A DNA stretch of 64,000 nucleotides from Lactobacillus johnsonii (lineage in GTDB: Bacteria; Bacillota; Bacilli; Lactobacillales; Lactobacillaceae), in contig NZ_CP047409.1 in assembly GCF_013487865.1 (NCBI RefSeq), forward strand, positions 310,001 to 374,000, given 5' to 3'. Below are positions 60,008 to 64,000 of the stretch, one piece after another (within the stretch, counting starts at the first letter, position 1; each line of letters begins with the position of its first letter). The notes under the pieces were generated by a model. That model saw nothing but the letters and a program-made list of their open reading frames with translations. It ran no database searches and was not told where the DNA came from. Both the position numbers and the translations under genes were made by a program.

Positions 60008-63000
60008 ATGGCTACTTTTGATGAACTGGTTGATCAAGTTAATAATAATTTAGATAAACAACGTGATAGAGGGACTGCATTTGAAAAAATGGTAGTAGCT
60101 TATCTTAAAAATGAGCCCGCTTATAAGCAAAAATTTCAAGATGTTTGGATGCTGAATGAAGTTCCAGAAGAGTATCATATTTCTAAAAAAGATATAGGTG
60201 TTGATATTGTAGCTAAAGATTACGATGGTAACTTAACTGCTGTACAAGCTAAATTTTATAAAGGCAAGGTTGGTAAAGCAGAAATAGATTCATTTGTTGC
60301 AGAAGCAGGGAAAAATGTTTATTCTGCTGGGATCATAGTTTCTTCTACTGATAAGTGGAATAAAAATGCAAAAGCTACATTAGAAGATACAACTAAGCCT
60401 TTTAGTATTATTGGATTAAGTCAATTACGTCATGCACATTTTAGTTGGCAAAAATTTAATTTTGCAAAAGAAAATACAGATCTTTCTAATAAAGTAATTA
60501 AAAAAATAAGAGACTATCAAAATATAGCAATAAATAAATCATTAGAATACTTTAAAGAGCATGATCGAGGTAAATTGATTATGGCTCCAGGAACTGGCAA
60601 GACTTTTACTAGTTTAAAGATTGCCGAGGCTTTGATGAAAAAACAAGGAAAAAAACAATTTAATGTTTTATATCTTGTTCCAAGTATTCAATTATTATCT
60701 CAAACTCTTTTTGGCTGGAATGCTGACGTCTCTGAAGATATCCACATGACATCACTTTCTGTTGTTTCTGATACCAAAGCTAATAAAAAGAAAAATAAAG
60801 ATGATGACGATTTAGGCGCTAGAGAAATTGGATTTGAACCAACTACAAAAGTTGAAGACTTAATTAATCACTATAAATTAATTGAAAGTAATAATCTTCC
60901 TAACGATATGAGAGTTGTTTTTAGTACTTATCAATCTATTGATGTACTTAAGCAAGCGCAGAAGGCTGATTTTCCTGAATTTGATTTAATTATTGCTGAT
61001 GAAGCACATAGAACTACTGGAGCAATCGCCGAAAGAGAAGGAGATAGTACTTTTACTGAAGTTCATTCAAATCACAATATAAAAGGAAAGATAAGACTAT
61101 ATCAAACTGCAACGCCAAAAATCTATGATCAAAATGCAAAAAAGAAGGCTAAAGAAAATAGTATTGTTGTATCTTCAATGGATGATAAATCTATTTATGG
61201 AGAAGAAATCTATAGATTAGGCTTTGGAGAAGCAGTTGAACGCGGCATTTTAACTGACTATAAAGTTTCTGTCTTAGCAGTTAGTGAATCTTATATTAAT
61301 AAAGACATGCAAACACTCTTATCATCAGATAATCAATTGAAAGTTGATGATATTGGGAAGATTATTGGTGTTTGGAATGCCATGGTTAAAAGAAACGGTA
61401 TTACTGATGAAATTAACGGTGCACCTTTAAAACGTGCTATTGCTTTTACAGATACTATTAAGCACTCAAAGGTGATTTCCGAAGAATTTAATCAAGTGGT
61501 GAATGAATATCTTGATACTCAATCAACTGAAAGCTTTAAAGTTGATGTACACCATGTTGATGGTGGATTGAATGCTCTTGAAAAAGAAGAACAAATTGAC
61601 TGGCTAGGAAATAATGATATTGAGGAAAACCATGCTAGAGTTTTATCAAATGTCAGATTCTTAACTGAAGGTATAGATGTACCAAATCTTGATGCTATTA
61701 TTTTCTTTAGTCCTAAAAAATCACAAGTAGATATTGTTCAAGCTGTCGGACGTATTATGCGTAAAGCAGAAAATAAACAATATGGTTATATTATTTTACC
61801 TATTGTGGTTGCGGATGGCTCTGATCCTCATTTAGCTTTAGATAATGATAAAAAGTATAAACAGGTATGGCAGGTACTTAATGCTTTACGATCAACTGAT
61901 GAAAGATTTGATGCTGAAGTAAATACATTAGACTTAAATAAAAATAAGTCGAAAAGAATAGATTTTATTGGTGTTGATTCAAGTCCAGATCAACCTGTTA
62001 AAGAAGATGTGTTTAATGAACATGGATCAGAACAATTGGAACTTCCGTTAGATTGGAAAGAAATGCGTAATGCATTCTATGGGAAGGTTGTTCAACATGT
62101 TGGTGATAGAAGATATCTTGAAGATTGGTCTAAAGATGTAGCAGATATTGCCAAGATATATGTCCGTAGAATTAATGATTTGATTGATAGTAATCAAGGT
62201 GCAAAATTAGCCTTTGATAAGTTTCTAAAGTCATTGCGTTACAACATTAATGATTCAATTGATCAAGAACAAGCAGTAGAAATGCTAGCACAACACTTAA
62301 TCACTGAGCCTGTATTTAATGCTTTATTTAGTGATTATGATTTTGTGAGAAATAATGCTGTTTCAAAGGCTATGAGTGATATTATTTCTGCCTTTAAAGT
62401 CTTTGGTTTTGCTAAAGAGCAAGAACAATTGAAGCCATTCTATGAATCAGTTCAATTACGTGCATCTGGAATTGATAATGTACAAGGTAAGCAAAAATTT
62501 ATCATTCAATTGTATGACAACTTCTTTAAGACTGCTTTTCCACGTGTAACTGAATTAATGGGCATTGTGTTTACGCCTGTTGAGGTAGTAGATTTTATCA
62601 TTCATTCTGTTGATTGGGCCTTGAATAAGTACTTTGGAAAATCATTAGCAAGCAAAAATGTGCATATTCTTGATCCATTTACAGGTACGGGTACGTTTAT
62701 TACACGAACATTGTATTATCTAAAGCAGCAAATGGATGAAGGAAAGATTACTTATGATGATATTTTACGTAAGTATATGCATGAACTTCATGCGAATGAA
62801 ATTGTTCTTTTAAGTTATTATATTGCAGCTATTAATATTGAAGCAGTATTTGATGAAGTTAATGGACCGGATCGTGGTTATAAACCATTTGAAGGTATTG
62901 TTTTAACTGATACTTTTGAAAGTACAGAACGTCAAAATACCCTAGATGATGATATGTTTGGAGAAAATGATAAGCGTTTAAAGAAACAACAAGAAGTGCC

Positions 63001-64000
63001 AATTACTGCTATTATTTCTAATCCGCCTTATTCAGTGGGACAAAAAAATGCAAATGATGATAATCAAAATGTTCATTATTTAAAATTAGAAGAACAAATT
63101 GAAAAGAGTTATGTTAAGCAAAGTCATTCTAAGTTGAGTATGAGTGTATATGATAGTTATATAAAGGCTTTTCGGTGGGCTAGTGATCGAATAAAAAACA
63201 AGGGGATTATAGGGTTCATAACAAATAATGGCTTTTTAGATAGTAATAGTACCGATGGTTTTAGAGCATCTTTGTATCAAGAATTTAACTATCTTTATGT
63301 TTTTAATTTACGAGGCGCAATTCGTGGCAAAGTTGGTATTGGTGCTAAAAAAGAGGGTCAGAATATCTTTGATATTTTGACAGGAGTATCAATCAGTATT
63401 TTGGTTAAAGATGGATCTGATGAGCATGAAATTTTTTATCATGATATTGGTGATTATATTTCAAAAAAGAACAAGTTAGATATAATTAAAAATCTTTTCT
63501 CTATAAAAAATATTTCTTGGAACAGTTTAAAACCCGATCAAAATAATGATTGGCTTAATAAAAGAGATCCTAATTATCAAAAGTATGCACCTATAGCAAA
63601 TGACTTGAATTCGCCTTTTTTTATAAATGCTATGGGAGTAAAAACTAATAGAGATATTTGGGTATCTGGTTTCTCAAGAGAGAAGGTAAAATGTAATTCC
63701 AAAGAATTAATTGATAATTACAATTTTGAGGTAACTAAATCAGGGGGATTAGGGGAAAAAACTACTATGAGGGACCCTAAAAAAATCAAATGGTCTACCA
63801 ATTTAGAAAGAGATTTTAAAAGAGGTATTCATCTGAAATTTGATCCTTTGAATTTAAGAATACAGATGTACAGACCATTTACAAAAAAATGGTTAATGTA
63901 TGATAAAAATATTGTAGAAAGACCAGGAAAATATTTAAATAAATGGGGGAAGAATAATAAAGTTATTTTATCTTCAGGTAGAGGAGCCAATAAAGATTTT
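60008..64000 (+). CDS. Type ISP restriction-modification enzyme (nuclease-helicase-methyltransferase), 3'-truncated by window edge
   Basis: An open frame of 1,331 codons without a stop up to base 64000. The N-terminus has a Mrr-like nuclease pattern, GVDIVAKDYDG (D66) followed by VQAKFY (Q80, K82). Next is an SF2 helicase with MAPGTGKT (K198), ADEAHR (DEAH 331-334), QTATPK and VQAVGRIMRK (about 577-586). A gamma-class N6-adenine methyltransferase follows with motif I DPFTGTGTF (D889) and motif IV NPPY (N1005). The start of the target-recognition part is then visible. This is the LlaGI/LlaBIII architecture: one protein methylates its site and otherwise translocates along DNA and cuts. The start at ATG 60008 has GGAG about ten bases upstream. 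TATAAT lies at 59969-59974. Confidence 0.9.
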   Translation, partial: MATFDELVDQVNNNLDKQRDRGTAFEKMVVAYLKNEPAYKQKFQDVWMLNEVPEEYHISKKDIGVDIVAKDYDGNLTAVQAKFYKGKVGKAEIDSFVAEAGKNVYSAGIIVSSTDKWNKNAKATLEDTTKPFSIIGLSQLRHAHFSWQKFNFAKENTDLSNKVIKKIRDYQNIAINKSLEYFKEHDRGKLIMAPGTGKTFTSLKIAEALMKKQGKKQFNVLYLVPSIQLLSQTLFGWNADVSEDIHMTSLSVVSDTKANKKKNKDDDDLGAREIGFEPTTKVEDLINHYKLIESNNLPNDMRVVFSTYQSIDVLKQAQKADFPEFDLIIADEAHRTTGAIAEREGDSTFTEVHSNHNIKGKIRLYQTATPKIYDQNAKKKAKENSIVVSSMDDKSIYGEEIYRLGFGEAVERGILTDYKVSVLAVSESYINKDMQTLLSSDNQLKVDDIGKIIGVWNAMVKRNGITDEINGAPLKRAIAFTDTIKHSKVISEEFNQVVNEYLDTQSTESFKVDVHHVDGGLNALEKEEQIDWLGNNDIEENHARVLSNVRFLTEGIDVPNLDAIIFFSPKKSQVDIVQAVGRIMRKAENKQYGYIILPIVVADGSDPHLALDNDKKYKQVWQVLNALRSTDERFDAEVNTLDLNKNKSKRIDFIGVDSSPDQPVKEDVFNEHGSEQLELPLDWKEMRNAFYGKVVQHVGDRRYLEDWSKDVADIAKIYVRRINDLIDSNQGAKLAFDKFLKSLRYNINDSIDQEQAVEMLAQHLITEPVFNALFSDYDFVRNNAVSKAMSDIISAFKVFGFAKEQEQLKPFYESVQLRASGIDNVQGKQKFIIQLYDNFFKTAFPRVTELMGIVFTPVEVVDFIIHSVDWALNKYFGKSLASKNVHILDPFTGTGTFITRTLYYLKQQMDEGKITYDDILRKYMHELHANEIVLLSYYIAAINIEAVFDEVNGPDRGYKPFEGIVLTDTFESTERQNTLDDDMFGENDKRLKKQQEVPITAIISNPPYSVGQKNANDDNQNVHYLKLEEQIEKSYVKQSHSKLSMSVYDSYIKAFRWASDRIKNKGIIGFITNNGFLDSNSTDGFRASLYQEFNYLYVFNLRGAIRGKVGIGAKKEGQNIFDILTGVSISILVKDGSDEHEIFYHDIGDYISKKNKLDIIKNLFSIKNISWNSLKPDQNNDWLNKRDPNYQKYAPIANDLNSPFFINAMGVKTNRDIWVSGFSREKVKCNSKELIDNYNFEVTKSGGLGEKTTMRDPKKIKWSTNLERDFKRGIHLKFDPLNLRIQMYRPFTKKWLMYDKNIVERPGKYLNKWGKNNKVILSSGRGANKDF

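Overview
This is low-GC Firmicute chromosome, most likely a Lactobacillus of the johnsonii/gasseri group (genus fairly sure, species not). The basis is AT-rich codon use, the acidophilus-group look of the proteins (L-LDH, RpoB beginning MLGHAVNYG), a Lacto-rpoB type leader in front of rpoB, S14 of type Z, L31 of type B, and the B. subtilis-like order pth-mfd-rqcP-divIC-yabR-tilS-ftsH. Almost everything is core housekeeping DNA on the + strand. Three genes lie on the - strand: a CBS-ACT protein, ldh and a prepilin peptidase. No stretch longer than 300 bases is without a gene or a structured leader.

Region by region. 1-6,000: the 3' part of an amino-acid permease, L31 type B, murF, a CshA-type RNA helicase, and acpS-alr. 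6,000-7,900 (- strand): a CBS/ACT protein (CbpA-like, probably a nucleotide sensor) and L-lactate dehydrogenase. 7,995-16,661: pth, mfd, rqcP, divIC, an S1-domain protein, tilS and ftsH. 16,740-25,700: two tandem YfhO-type membrane proteins, hslO, dusB and lysS. 25,780-26,020: tRNA-Gly(GCC) and tRNA-Pro(CGG). 26,135-36,130: clpC, then rpoB-rpoC behind a structured leader. 36,200-36,900: prepilin peptidase on the opposite strand. 37,000-40,100: rpsL-rpsG-fusA. 40,150-53,930: the fused S10-spc-alpha ribosomal cluster with secY, adk, infA and rpoA. 54,117-59,841: ecfA1-ecfA2-ecfT-truA-rplM-rpsI, interrupted between ecfA2 and ecfT by a solitary tnpB element. 60,008-64,000: the first 1,331 codons of a type ISP (single-polypeptide) restriction-modification enzyme that runs off the window, probably the start of an accessory region.

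The genes fit together as translation (ribosomal proteins, elongation factor, tRNAs, LysRS, tRNA modification), transcription (RpoA/B/C, Mfd), cell wall and division (MurF, Alr, DivIC), protein quality control (FtsH, ClpC, Hsp33, RqcP) and vitamin uptake (the ECF module). The parts most worth attention are: the tnpB element, with a candidate guide RNA and an inferred clean insertion point that removed the Shine-Dalgarno site of ecfT; the type ISP enzyme; an undescribed-looking palindrome inside the clpC promoter; a highly structured S10-operon leader; a possible ~100-nt RNA between rplQ and ecfA1; and several intrinsic terminators that overlap the start region of the next gene (tilS, the first yfhO).
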